Positions 47,414 to 59,500 of a DNA stretch of 64,000 nt are shown here, one piece after another. Positions within the stretch are counted from its first letter, which is position 1. Every line of letters begins with the position of its first letter. The position numbers and the translations under genes are program-made. The DNA is taken from the NCBI RefSeq assembly GCF_937616625.2, contig NC_065575.1, positions 29,077,001-29,141,000 on the forward strand, in the 5' to 3' direction. Below the pieces are notes generated by a model. That model ran no database searches. It had not been told where the DNA came from and saw only the letters and a list, made by a program, of their open reading frames with translations. This stretch comes from Mercurialis annua (Eukaryota; Streptophyta; Magnoliopsida; Malpighiales; Euphorbiaceae).

Positions 47414-47845
47414 GAGGTTGCCTTTGCTCATTCTAAAAACACCACACTTAAGAGACCATATTTGAAGGAGTTCAAGTAGTCATCAATCACATAAAAGCTT
47501 GGAGAAAGGTTTTCATACATCCCAGCAAAGACGTAATCGAGGCGAGAGTTAGAGCTTAGGGTTGCTCGGCAAGAGGAACTCTTGCATATTACTTCAACGC
47601 GAGGATTCAATCGGGCGCATACTCGTGTGGACGAGCTTGAGGTCGCCGTACTATCGGGACTACAAGAATCGTTGGAGAATAGACATAGGTAGTCTTCTTG
47701 CGGTTTCTAGATGCGTTTTTTAATTACTAGATGATACGACGATCCATTTGTTATTGATATGGTCAATTTCTGGATCCGAATTGTTGGAATTCCAATTTTG
47801 AATTGAAATATATGATTCGGACCCTCACGTCCCGTTGCACCAACA

Positions 47846-47898
47846 TTAAATCGCTAAAACAGTGAAACGTTTGGATTTGTTTTGTAACGTTTGTAAAC
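47846..47898 (-). repeat. Satellite remnant between the solo LTR and E3
   Basis: 53 bp of reverse-orientation monomer, beginning with the TTAAA duplication (47846-47850) and ending TTTGTAAAC directly before E3. Confidence 0.9.
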
Positions 47899-50800
47899 TG
47901 TCACGACCCATTTTCATGAATTGCGATCGGCGCTAGGGTATGGGTATGGTCGTACCGAAACCCGTAGCAAGCCTCGCGGAAAACAATAAACATAAAAACC
48001 TGCAGAAGATTCAATGCTCGGGGGAAACACAGACTCCAACTTAAACTCACAGTTTAGTTATAATTAAATCTAATAAATAATATTTAACCAGAGTTAAACA
48101 AATAAATATGCCCAAGCATTAATAAAACCAGTCAGACCAATCTGACAAACAACTAAAATAGTATAGACTTCTAGTTTACTACTGCGGTCTAAAAATAAAA
48201 TCAGTTTGACAATTTATTAAAATAAAATAAACCTCCGAGAAATCAAAGGATCGGAGTTGACCAGCTTTCAAATCATAAACCATGAAAATTTGGGAAAACA
48301 ACGGGGTCAGATATACTGAGATGAGTTTGCAATGCTATTAACATTTATTAAGTTTAAAACCCTTAAATTAAAACCTTTTATACTAATATAATATGATTAT
48401 GGAAATACATTATTGAAATGATCCCAGCGTGAGTATGACATATCAAATCGAAAATAAACCCAGAGTGGACGGGAACAATTCCTCGTCAAACTACCAGAGT
48501 AAGCAAAACCATAGTATGTCGATCCCAGAGTATATACCGGTGCACACAGTCTCGATACAAGCCTATCGAGTAGCTCGTTTCAATCCAGATCCATAATCGC
48601 TCGAAACAATTCAAAACATTTATAATACTCCCTCCGTCCCGTAAAGATAGAAAAAGCACCCATTTTACAAGAATTAAGAAAGTAGTTATTTATAGGTAAC
48701 TTGTGATAATTTGTCTAAATTACCCTTTGTAATCAATTAGTTATGTACATTTCCCAAAGCCACTTTACTAATTATAGCACTTACAACTCATTTATTTATC
48801 TTTTCAAAATATGCATTTAATGTTTTATGATAAGCATGTAGGGGTATGTTGATAATTTTTGACTTAACTAACTCCACTTTTTCTATTTTTATGGGACAAA
48901 AAAAGGTGGTACTTTTTCTATCTTTACGGGACGGAGGGAGTACTAAAATATGATGTGGTACTTAATAAAGCGGTAAATAGCACTACAAACTCACTGCTTG
49001 TTTATCCACGTGAATCTTGCAAACAGCTAACTCTGCATAGACTCCGAAGCACGAGCAGTCAACGGGTCTAAAACAATATAATTTAAAATCAATTCATCCC
49101 TAACTCTAAGAATACTAGACACCACATAGAACTAGCACAATACCAAGTCTCGCACAAGTATAGCCAAAACAGAATGGACAATTAATTTCATAATGACCCG
49201 AGTCAAAAACACGAACCACATCGAGTAACAAAATACTCAAAAATAATAAATAAGTCATGTCTATTAGGTTCCCGCTTTAAAATTCGTTCCGGAAAAATAT
49301 TACTTAATAATATTTAAATAATAACTTAAATCCATTTCCTCGATTATTAGGTTAGCCGAGTTACCAATAACTACTAAGCTACCTCACATGTTGGGTGACC
49401 CAAGTCTAACCCGACCCAAAATATTTTATTAAAATATAAATCAGAGTTTATAATTTCCAAAAACAACTTTGATAAAATAAATATAAATATATCCAATTAT
49501 AAACCATAGTTTATAATTATAGAATCAACTTTGATAAAATAACAAATTAATATTTAAAACGGAACTCAATAACTTGAAACTGAAGTAACCAATAGTTAAT
49601 GACAAATTACTTAACTAAAATAAGTTAAGAAAAATATTTAATACTTAAAGCGTAAAATTTAATAATAAAATTGTAGTTTAATCGATTTGGCACACCAAGT
49701 TAAAATTTAAAATAAATCGTAATTACCGAAATAATTATACGAATGTAGATTAAATATATAATTGTCGTTTTCCGATTATAATTATTAAAATAATTTAAAT
49801 TAGAAACAAAACTAACATTATTTTCATATTTAAATAATGCTATCAAATTATCAAATTAAAAATTAAAACAATATTCGAAAGTCCGCTTTAAATTTCAGCA
49901 TTTAACCAACTAATAATCCAAATTATTCAAATTTTAAACAATACCATGAATATTAATCATCAACCCACTACTGTCAATCATCATTACAAAATACGTGAAC
50001 CCATAAATAATATATGCAACCCACAACCTATTAGTGCCAAAACTCATAATCAAGCCACAATTCAATATAACAATTTCACTTGAATATCTTTCAACATAAC
50101 GAATCCAAAGATATTAAGGCAAGGATAAGAACAACTGAAGCTGCCAACAATATGACATAGCCAAATAAATAATCAAATTCTAATCTAATTTCATAAGGCA
50201 ATCTTAACTAAGCATTAATCAAAACATGAGGATGAATAGGAACATTTATTGAACAAGATTAGTGAACAAAAAGATGTACAACGATTGATGAACATGAAGA
50301 ACAACCAATAAACTAGATCCGAAAACAAAGCAACAAACCGGTGAAAGAAAAAGAGATCAAACGTAACACTATCGAATCAGTAAAAAACAACACATATCAG
50401 GCTATAATTTTTAATAATCACATGAATATCACATTAGCAAGATTAAGAAATAACGGCAGCAACAATGATAAAGTACTACAGTAGAGTTATCACAAAAACG
50501 ATGAATCAACGATGCTTATAACAGAATTATTTACATACCGTTTGGCGAGAACAAAGATGAGAATCGTAGAGGCGTGAGTCTACTTCAACTAGGACAAGAC
50601 GAATCCAAATATAACGCTAAAACGAAAGAGAATGATTCAAAATACGGAGGTGCCGATTATAAACTTAAAACAGAAAATTAAGAACAACTCTTACCGAATG
50701 AACACAAGAGTTTGATGATGATTTGTTCAAAGATTCTCAGAGATTAAAAACTAATGATGATGGCTAGGGATATAAGAAAATGATTGAAACAAAATAGGGT

Positions 50801-51174
50801 TGAATAGGGTTATAGAAATAGAAAGAATAGAAGAATAAAATCGTAGCAGTATAAATATTTACAACTGCCTCCAATTTGAAGAATAAGGAATATGCCTTAA
50901 TTGGGCTTGAAGATGTACGTACATCATGTGCATGGGCCTAACTATAATTGTAAGCAATTTAATCATGTGCCTACCAAAAGCATGAGAAAATTATAATTTA
51001 AAATGAATGGATTTTTGCATGGGCTTGTATGGTCTAACCAAAGAATTTAAACAAAACATGGCTAACCTGATCCAACACAAACCAGACACGAAATTGAACC
51101 ACGAAACTGCAAAAGACAACAAAAATTACCGGACACTCATCGAAACAAATTTAAATTTTTTACGGGGTATTAAA
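47899..51174 (-). repeat. E3 3' LTR with nested MITE
   Basis: 3276 bp from TGTCACGACC to GGGGTATTAAA, about 2.96 kb without the MITE. The expected final CA appears as AA. The open frame at 51007-51192 crosses the LTR end and is not regarded as a gene. The remainder is AT-rich sequence without recognised motifs. Confidence 0.75.
48628..48940. mobile_element. Stowaway-type MITE
   Basis: This 313-bp element has terminal inverted repeats of more than 25 bp, starting CTCCCTCCGTCCCGTAAAG at the left and ending CTTTACGGGACGGAGGGAG at the right. TA dinucleotides flank it (48626-48627 and 48941-48942). The terminus and TA duplication are those of Stowaway elements mobilised by Tc1/mariner transposases. 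It has no coding capacity. Confidence 0.95.
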
Positions 51175-53297
51175 TTCTCCCTAACTTATTAAAAATTCGT
51201 CCTCGAATTTATCACAACCAAAATTAATATAAATTTAATTATAGCACGCATGAAAACAAACGTAACTAAAATTACGGAACAACGCATCCCCAACGGAATG
51301 AAAGAAAACCACTAATCAAACAATTTATGATTCCCAAAATTTCCCAATGGTCGAATGACAGCTGAACGGAAACAAATAAATACCGCCTTAATCAACCAAA
51401 GTAAAACACCACCGCAAATTCAATAGATTAAACCAAACTCTTATCCACTGTAATTCTATCACAAAGACAACTGAGGAAAGCCAAGCGAAACGAAAAAAAA
51501 TATAACTGAAAACACGCTGAAAAATATGCGGGGATACATTCTCCCCAATTTAAGGAAATACGACCTCGAATTTAAAACTGATTTGAAAACTCGAAAGATC
51601 ACCACATGCATACGTGAAAATTTCTTAGTTCAACTATCTGGTATCTCAAACGACTCTCCAAACACCAATGTGAGTGAATAAGAATTTATTCCCAACCGGG
51701 AATATAACCAACACGCTAACGAGGAAAATATTTTAAAAAACTGGCTTAATTCTCAAAAACTACCAAAGTAAAACTACAGTGTGAGGACAATCCAAAAAAA
51801 ATTATATCTTAAACTTACTAAGCCAAACTCCAATGCTATAACCCGAAATATACAGACACTCTCAAATAGAAATAATTCTACATTGCTTAACGCCTACGCA
51901 CTATATCACTTTTAGTGGTCACAACAACAATTGCCTCATATGAGAAAACTTAAACGGCTAAAAACTAAACATTACTAAAATCGTCTCGATTCAACTAATT
52001 AGGATCAGTTCAACAATTTCATCAACTTTTCAAATCCAGATGTAAGAAAGCACACCAATTCTAAGGAATACATAACTTAAACTTTTGATAGTAAAAATTT
52101 TTCATCCTCCAAAATTTTTCTCAATCACTAACACCTCGAATCCTACCAAAGATCATTTAGATCAAATCGCTATAAATCGGTTTGTTGGTTATGCTCAAAA
52201 CAAAAAATTTATATTAAAACGCTTTTCGCAACCACAAAATATTTAATAATACATCCGCTTTTAATTTGAAATTACTAACATCTCCAGTTTAATTTCATTT
52301 CCAACCGAAAATAATTAACCCGATGAAAAAAAAAATTGTTGTTTTGTAAATGCATCCACAAGATAAAACACCCTCAATTTGAAATCATAACCAAACCTTA
52401 CTTTCAAAATAATTTTTACAATTTTATAAAATTGTTCATTTAGAAAAATCTTAAAATCCACTTTTAGTCAAAACTGACAAAATTTCATCATTTTCTCGAA
52501 AAGATAAAATTTTCGCAAACAAGGATCCTTCGTTTACGAAATAATTATCACACCGGTATCAAAGCCTTTTAAACAGAAATCGAATCTATAAAAACAGAAT
52601 TTCTTTTAAGTTTTTTGTAAACACAAACAGAGCATAACCAAATTTCTTAAATCATAAATCCTTAAATAACATACTCTATGCTGACACAATTCTTTAATCC
52701 GAACTCAATATTTTTCCGCACCTACCACAACTAAACCTCGAGTGCAACTTATAACCATAGCTCCTATTTACCAAACGCGATACTCCAACAATATAGAATA
52801 AATCCTTACAATGCAATTTCTCTTAAATCACTACCGTCGTCACAGAGTATTTGTCTAGTTTCCAACCAAAATTTCAAAGCCGTTTGAAATTTAACAACCT
52901 TTCAAACACCATTTTCACAATATAATTCGCGAGTTTATAACAAAATATTTATCTTTAAAAGGCTTACTGATAAAATTTATTTTACATAATTGTGTAGGGT
53001 GATGACAGCTCTCATCCCCAAAGAGTTGCATTCAACCCTAGTAATTTAATACCGTGATGAATGTTCTAAATGCATGTATCAATTATTTATTTCTCTTTTA
53101 ATTAGTGATCATACTCAATGCTCAATGCAGTTTCCTATTCGTGACATTTCAAATGCATGTTCATGACATGTCAGGGCACAATTATGTGATAAAAATATTT
53201 CAATTACTTTAGCAAGTTAACATTTGAAATCAATTTTCCTTCGAAATATTTTTCTAGACATTACACTCCGTTAGACGGGCACTCGTCCATCTTGACA
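51175..53297 (-). other. E3 internal remnant, no gene seen
   Basis: AT-rich and without open frames of note. A minus-strand purine-rich tract (AAGTTAGGGAGAA) abuts the LTR and would be the PPT. A second similar block, GGGGATACATTCTCCCC followed by GACCTCGAATTT, lies near 51531-51580. The stem-loop is at 52997-53019. Confidence 0.6.
52997..53019 (-). promoter_or_regulatory. E3 copy of the conserved stem-loop
   Basis: Minus strand GGGGATGA, loop GAGCTG, TCATCACCC. The flanking CTTTGGGGATGAGAG and GTCATCACCCTA are shared with E2. Confidence 0.6.
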
Positions 53298-53480
53298 TGT
53301 TTCGTAACGTTTGGAAATGTTTGGCTTAAACGTTTGGATTTGTTTTGTAACGTTTGTAAACGTTTGGCTCAAATTGCTAAAAAGGCGAAATGTTTGAATT
53401 TGTTTTGTAACGTTTGTAAACGTTTAGCTCAAATTGCTATTAGGGTGAAAAGTTTGTAAACGTTTGAAACGTTTGTAAAC
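53298..53480 (-). repeat. Satellite array E, reverse segment 1
   Basis: Reverse monomers begin at the broken end of E3. The segment ends in repeated GTTTGTAAACGTTTGAAACG units where orientation turns. Confidence 0.9.
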
Positions 53481-54915
53481 GTTTGAAACGTTATGAAACA
53501 AATCCAAACGTTTCACCTTTTTAGTAATTTAATTCAAACGTTTCACATTTTTAGCGATTTAAGCCAAACATTTACAAACGTTACAAAACAAATCCAAACG
53601 TTTCACCTTTTTAGCGATGTAAACCAAATGTTTGTAAACTTTATGAAACAAATCCAATCGTTTCACCTTTTTAGCGATTGAACCCAAACGTTTATAAACC
53701 TTACAAAACAAATCAAAACGATTAAAACGTTACGAAACAAATCCAAATGTTTCTCTTTTTAAGATATTTAAGTCGAACGTTTACAAACGTTACTAAATAA
53801 ATCCAAACGTTTCACTTTTTTAGCGATTGAAGCCAAACTTTTACAAACGTTACGAAAAAAAACCAAACGTTTAAAACGTTACGAAACAAATCCAAACGTT
53901 TCACCTTTTTAGCAATTTAATCCAAACGTTTACAAACGTTACGAAACAAATCCAAACGTTTCACCTTTTTAGCAATTTAAGAAAAACGTTTACAAACGTT
54001 ACAAAACAAAACCAAACGTTTACAAACGTTACGAAACAAAATCAAACGTTTCCTCTTGTTTTAGCAACTTAAGCCAAACGTTAACAAACGTTACGAAACA
54101 AATCCAAAATTTTCACCTTTTTAGCGATTTAAGCCAAACGTTTACAAACGTTACAAAACAAAACCAAACATTTCACCTTTTTAGCAATTTAGTCAAACCG
54201 TTTCACCTTTTTAGTGATTTAAGCTAAACGTTTACAAACTTTACGAAACAAACCCAAGCGTTTAAAACGATACGAAAAAAACCAAACGATTAAAACGTTT
54301 CGAAATAAATCCAAACGTTTCACCCTTTAAGCGATTTACACAAAACATTTTCAAACGTTACAAAACAAATCCAAACGTTTCACCTATTTAGCGATATAAG
54401 CCAAACGTTTCACATTTTTATCGATTTAAGCCAAACATTTACAAACGTTACAAAACAAATCCAAACGTGTCACGTTTTATCAATTTGAGCCAAACGTTTC
54501 ATCTTTTTAGCGATTTAAGCCAAACGTTTAGAAACGTTACAAAACAAATCCAAACATTTCACCTTTTTAGCGATTTAAGCCAAGCGTTTAAAGCATCACG
54601 AAACAAATCCAAACGTTTCATCTTTTTAGCGATTTAAGCCAAACGTTTGCAAACGTTACAAAACAAATCCATACGTTTAAAGAAACAAATCCAAATGTTT
54701 CACCTTTTTAGCGATTTAAGCCAAACGTTTAAAAACGTTACGAAACAAAACCAAACGTTTAAAACGTTACGAAACAAAGCCAAACGTTTCACCTTCTAGC
54801 AATTTAAGCCAAACGTTACAAAACGAATCCAAACGTTTTACCTTTTTAGCAATTTGAGCCAAACATTTCACCTTTTTATCAAGTTAAGCCAAACGTTAAC
54901 AAATGTTACGAAAAA
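53481..54915 (+). repeat. Satellite array E, forward segment 1
   Basis: Forward monomers run from TTATGAAACAAATCC to about 54915, where AAAAAATTCAAG joins TTTAAATTGCTAAAAAGG of the other strand. Confidence 0.9.
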
Positions 54916-56257
54916 ATTCAAGTTTAAATTGCTAAAAAGGTGAAACGTTTGGATTTGTTTCGTAACCTTTGTAAACGTTTGGCTTAAATCGCTAAAAAGG
55001 TGAAACGTTTGGATTTGATTAGTAACGTTTGTAAACGTTTGGCTTCAATCACTAAAAATGTGAAACGTTTGGTTTTGTTTCGTAACGTTTGTAAACGTTT
55101 GGCTTAAATCGCTAAAAAGGTGAAACGTTTGGATTTTGTTTAAAAACGTTTGTAAACGTTTGGCTTAAATCGCTAAAAAGGTGAAACGATTGGTTTTGTT
55201 TCATAACTTTTTAAACGATTTGTTTTGTAACATTTATAAACGTTTGGATTCAATCGCTAAAAAGGTGAATTGTTTGGATTTGTTTTGTAACGTTTGTAAA
55301 CGTTTGGCATAAATCGCTTAAAAAGTGAAATATTTTGATTTGTTTCGTAATGTTTAAACGTTTTGTTTTGTTTCATAACGTTTGTAAACGTTTGGCTTAA
55401 ATCGCTACAAAGGTGAAACGTTTGGATTTCTTTCCAAATGTTTTAAAAGTTTGGATTTGTTTTGTAACGTTTGTAAACGTTTGGCTTAATTTACTAAAAA
55501 GGTGAAACGTTTGGATTTGTTTCGTAATCGGTAAAAAGGTGAAACATTTGGATTTGTTTCGTAATGTTTTAAAAATTTAGTTTTGTTTCGTAACGTTTGT
55601 AAACATTTGGCTTCAATCGCTATAAGGGAAAACGTTTGGATTTGTTTTGTAACATTTGTAAACGTTTGGCTTACATCGCTAAAATGGTGAAATGTTTGTA
55701 GACATTTGGTTTTGTTTCGTAACGTTTGTAAACGTTTTGCTTAAATCGCTATAAAGGTAAAACATTTGGATTTATTTTGTTACATTTGGATTAAGTTGAT
55801 AAAAAGGTGAAACTTGGTTTTGTTTCGTAACGTTTGCAAACGTTTGTATTTGTTTTGTAACGTTTGTAAACGTTTAGTTTAAATTGCTAAAAAGGTGGAA
55901 GGTTTTTATTTGTTCTGTAAACGTTTGGTTTTGTTTCGTAACGTTTGGCTGCAATCGCTAAATAGGTGAAACGTTTCAATTTGTTTCCTAACGTTTGTAA
56001 AGGTTTGGCTTAAAATGCTAAACGTTTGGATTTGTTTTGTAACGTTTGTAAAAGTTTGGCTTAAATCGCTAAAAAAGTGAAACGTTTAGATTTGTTTCAA
56101 AATGTTTTAAACGTTTGGTTTTGTTTCGTAACGTTTGTAAACGTTTGGCTTAAATTGCTAAAAACGTGAAACGTTTGGATTAAATCGCTGAAAAAGTGAA
56201 ACGTTTGGATTTGTTTCGTAACGTTTTAACGCTTGGTTCTGTTTCGTAACGTTTTAA
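54916..56257 (-). repeat. Satellite array E, reverse segment 2
   Basis: Reverse monomers, several shortened. They end at TTTTAAACGTTTACAAAC, where the palindromic AAACGTTT links the two orientations. Confidence 0.9.
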
Positions 56258-56555
56258 ACGTTTACAAACATTACGAAACAAATCCAAACGTTTACAAACA
56301 TTACGAAAGGAATCCAAACTTTTCACCTTTTAGCAATTTAAGCCACACGTTTACAAACATTACAAAGAAAATCCAAACGTTTCACCTTTTTAGCGATTGT
56401 ATCCAAACGTTTACAAATGTTACAAAACAAATCCAAACGTTTCACCTTTTTAGCGATTGAAGCCAAATGGTTACAAACGTTACAAAACAAAGCCAAACTT
56501 TTACGAATGTTACGAAAAAAAACCAAACATTTACGAACGTTACAAAACAAATCCA
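56258..56555 (+). repeat. Satellite array E, forward island
   Basis: About 300 bp of forward monomers bounded on the left by AAACGTTTAC and on the right by AATCCAAACGTTTGGTTTTG, where the strand turns exactly at a palindrome. Confidence 0.92.
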
Positions 56556-59500
56556 AACGTTTGGTTTTGTTTCGTAACGGTTGTATACGTTTGGCTTAAA
56601 TTGCTAAAAAGGTGAAACGTTTGGATTTGTTTTGTTACGTTCGTAAACGTTTCGCATAAATTTCTAAAAAGTTGAAACGTTTGGTTTTGATTTGTAACGT
56701 TTGTAAACGTTTGGCTTCAATCGCTAAAAAAGTGAAACGTTTGGATTTGTTTTGTAACGTTTGTAAACGTTTAGCTTAAATCGCTAAAAAAGTAAAACGT
56801 TTGGATTTGTTCTATTACATTTGTAAACGTTTGGGTTAAATCGCTAAAAGGTGAAACGTTTGGATTTGTTTTGTAACATTTGTAAATGTTTGGCATAAAT
56901 CGCTAAAAAGTTGAAACGTTTGGATTTGTTTAGTAACGTTTGTAAACGTTTGGCATAAATCACTAAAAAAGTGACATGTTTGGATTAGTTTCGTAACGTT
57001 TTAAACGATTGGTTTTGTTTCGTAACTTTTGTAAACATTTGGCTTAAATCACTAAAAAATGTAAAATGTTTGGATTTGTTTCGTAATGTTTGTTAACATT
57101 TGGCTTAAATTGCTAAAAAGGTGAAACGTTTCGATTTGTTTTGTAACATTTGTAAACATTTGTCTTCAATCGCTAAAAAGGTGAAATATTTTGGATTTGT
57201 TTTGTATAGTTTGTAAACGTTTGGCTTCAATCCCTAAAAAGGTGAAACGTTTGGATTTCTTTTGTAACGTTTGCAAACGTTTGCCTTAAATTGCTAAAAA
57301 GGTGAAACGTTTAGATTAGTTTAGTAACGTTTTAAACGTTTGGATTTGTTTCGAAACGTTTGTAAATGTTTGGCATAAATCACTTAAAAGGGGAAACGTT
57401 TGGCTTTGTTTTCTAATATTTGTAAACTTTTGGCTTAAATCGCTAAAAAGGTGAAACGTTTGGAGTTGTTTTGTAGCGTTTGTAAACATTTGGCTTAAAC
57501 CGCTAAAAAGGTGAAACGTTTGGATTTGTTTCAAAACGTTTGGTTTTGTTTTGTAACGTTTGTAAACGTTTGGCTTAAATCGCTAAAAAGGTGAAACGTT
57601 TGGATTTGTTTTGTAACATTTGTAAATGTTTGGCTAAAATCGCTAAAAAAGGTAAAACGTGTGGATTTCTTTCGTAACGTTTGTAAACGTTCGTCTTAAA
57701 TCGTTAAAAAGGTGAAACATTTTGATTTGTTTCGTAACATTTGTAAATATTTGGCTTAAATTGCTAAAAAGGGGAAACGTTTTCTTTTCTTTCGTAACGT
57801 TTGTAAACGTTTGGATTAAATTGCTAAAAAGGTGAAACATTTGGATTTTTTTCGTAACTTTTGTAAACGTTTGGTTTAAATTGCTAAAAAGATGAAACGT
57901 TGTGTTTTGTTTCGTAATGTTTATAAAAGTTTGGTCTTGTTTCGTAACGTTTGTAAACGTTTGGCTTAACTTGGTAAAAAGGTGAAATGTTTGGATTTAT
58001 TTTATAACGTTTTAAACGTTTGGTTTTGTTTCGTAACATTTGTAAACGTTTTGCTTCAATCGCTAAAAAGGTGAAACGTTTGGTTTTGTTTCGTAACGTT
58101 TGTAAATGTTTGGCTTAAATCGCTAAAAATGGGAAACGTCTGGATTTGTTTCGTAACGTTTTAAACGTTTGGATTTATTTCGTAACGTTTGTAAACGTTT
58201 TGCTTAAATCGCTAAAAAGCAGAAACGTTTGGATTTGTTATGTAACGTTTGTAAATGTTTGGCTTAAATCGCTAAAAAGGTGAAACGTCTAGATTTGTTT
58301 GTAAACGTTTGGCTTAAATCGCCAAAAAGGTGAAACGTTTGGATTTGTTTCGTAACGTTTGGCTTAAATCGCTAAAAAGGTGAAATGTTTGGATTTGTTT
58401 TGTAACATTTGTAAACGTTTGGATTTGTTTTGTAATGTTTGTAAAATCTTGGCTTAAATTGCTATTAAGGTGAAACGTTTGGATTTGTTTCGTAACGTTT
58501 TAAACATTTGGTTTTGTTTCGTAATGTTTGTAAATGTTTGGCTTAAATCGTTTGGAAAAGGTGAAATGTTTGGATATGTTTTGTAACGTTTGTAAACGTT
58601 TGTCTTAAATTGCTAAAAAGGTGAAACGTTTGGATTTCTTTCATAATGCTTTAAATGCTTGGATTTGTTTCATAACGTGTGTAAGTGTTTGGCTTAAATC
58701 GGTAAAAAGGTGAAATATTTGGATTAAATCGGTAAAAAGGTGAAACGTTTGGTTTTGTTTTGTAACGTTTGTAAACGTTTGGCTTATATCTTTAAAAAGG
58801 TGACACGATTGGATTTGTTCTGTAACGTTTGTAAACATTTGGCTTAAATCGCTAAAAAGGTGAATGTTTGGATTTATTTTGAAACGTTTGTAAACATTTG
58901 GCTTCAATCGCTAAAAAGGTGAAATGTTTGGATTTGTTTCGTGACGTTTGTAAACGTTTGGCTTAAATCGCTAAAAAGGTGAAACTTTTGGATTTGTTTC
59001 ATAACGTTTGGAAACGTTTGGATTTCTTTTGTAACGTTTGTAAATGTTTGGCTTAAATCGCTAAAAAGGTGAAACGTTTGGATTTGTTTCGTAATATTTA
59101 TAAACGTTTCGCTTAAATCGGTAAAAGGTGAAACGTATGGATTTATTTCGTAACTTTTGTAAACGTTTGGCTTCAATCGCTAAAAAGGTGAAACGTTTGG
59201 ATTTATTTGGAACGTTTGTATATGTTTGGCTTCAATCGCTAAAAAGGTGAAGCGGTTTGGATTTGTTTCGAAACATTTTAAAAGTTTGGTTTCGTTTCGA
59301 AACGTTTTAAATATTTGGTTTTTTTTCGTAACGTTTGTAAACATTTGGCTTCAATTGCTAAAAAGGTGAAACGTTTGGATTTCTTTCGTAACATTTGTAA
59401 ACGTTTGGCTTAAATTGCTAAAAAGGTGAAATGTTTGGATTTGTTTTGTAACGTTTGGCTTAAAACGCTAAAAAGGTGAAACATTTGGTTCTGTTTCGTA

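Larger units (their letters stand above)
45949..47845 (+). mobile_element. Solo LTR, 1.9 kb
   Basis: A single non-satellite segment starts TGTTAGTAG and ends GCACCAACA, with imperfect TGTT/AACA terminal inverted repeats, inside a TTAAA duplication. There is no PBS, purine tract or coding sequence, as expected for an LTR left after recombination between the two LTRs of one element. It has tandem repeats and a TATA box giving plus orientation. The element family is not assigned; a Ty1/copia origin is possible. The rest of the segment has no recognised gene. Confidence 0.85.
47899..53297 (-). mobile_element. E3: truncated relative of E2, minus orientation
   Basis: It starts TGTCACGACCC like E2. 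An LTR-end equivalent (GGGGTATTAAATTCTCCC) is at about 51164-51181. The non-coding interior is then cut off at about 53297, where satellite (ATGTTTCGTAACG) resumes. Compared with E2 it lacks the interior end with the PBS and the entire 5' LTR. Shared landmarks with E2 are CGCTAGGG, AACCCGTAGCAAGCCT, AAAAATTCGTCCTCGAATTT after the LTR end, and the stem-loop. Elsewhere the two are too different to align by eye. No coding sequence is recognised. Confidence 0.82.

Noticed and set aside
47428..47610. 60-codon minus-strand frame in the solo LTR
   Set aside because: It lies directly downstream of the plus-strand TATA box on the wrong strand, with no motif.
47899..47909. Attempt to define a target duplication for E3
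   Set aside because: The left flank reads TAAAC, but the right end of the element is missing, so no duplication can be shown.
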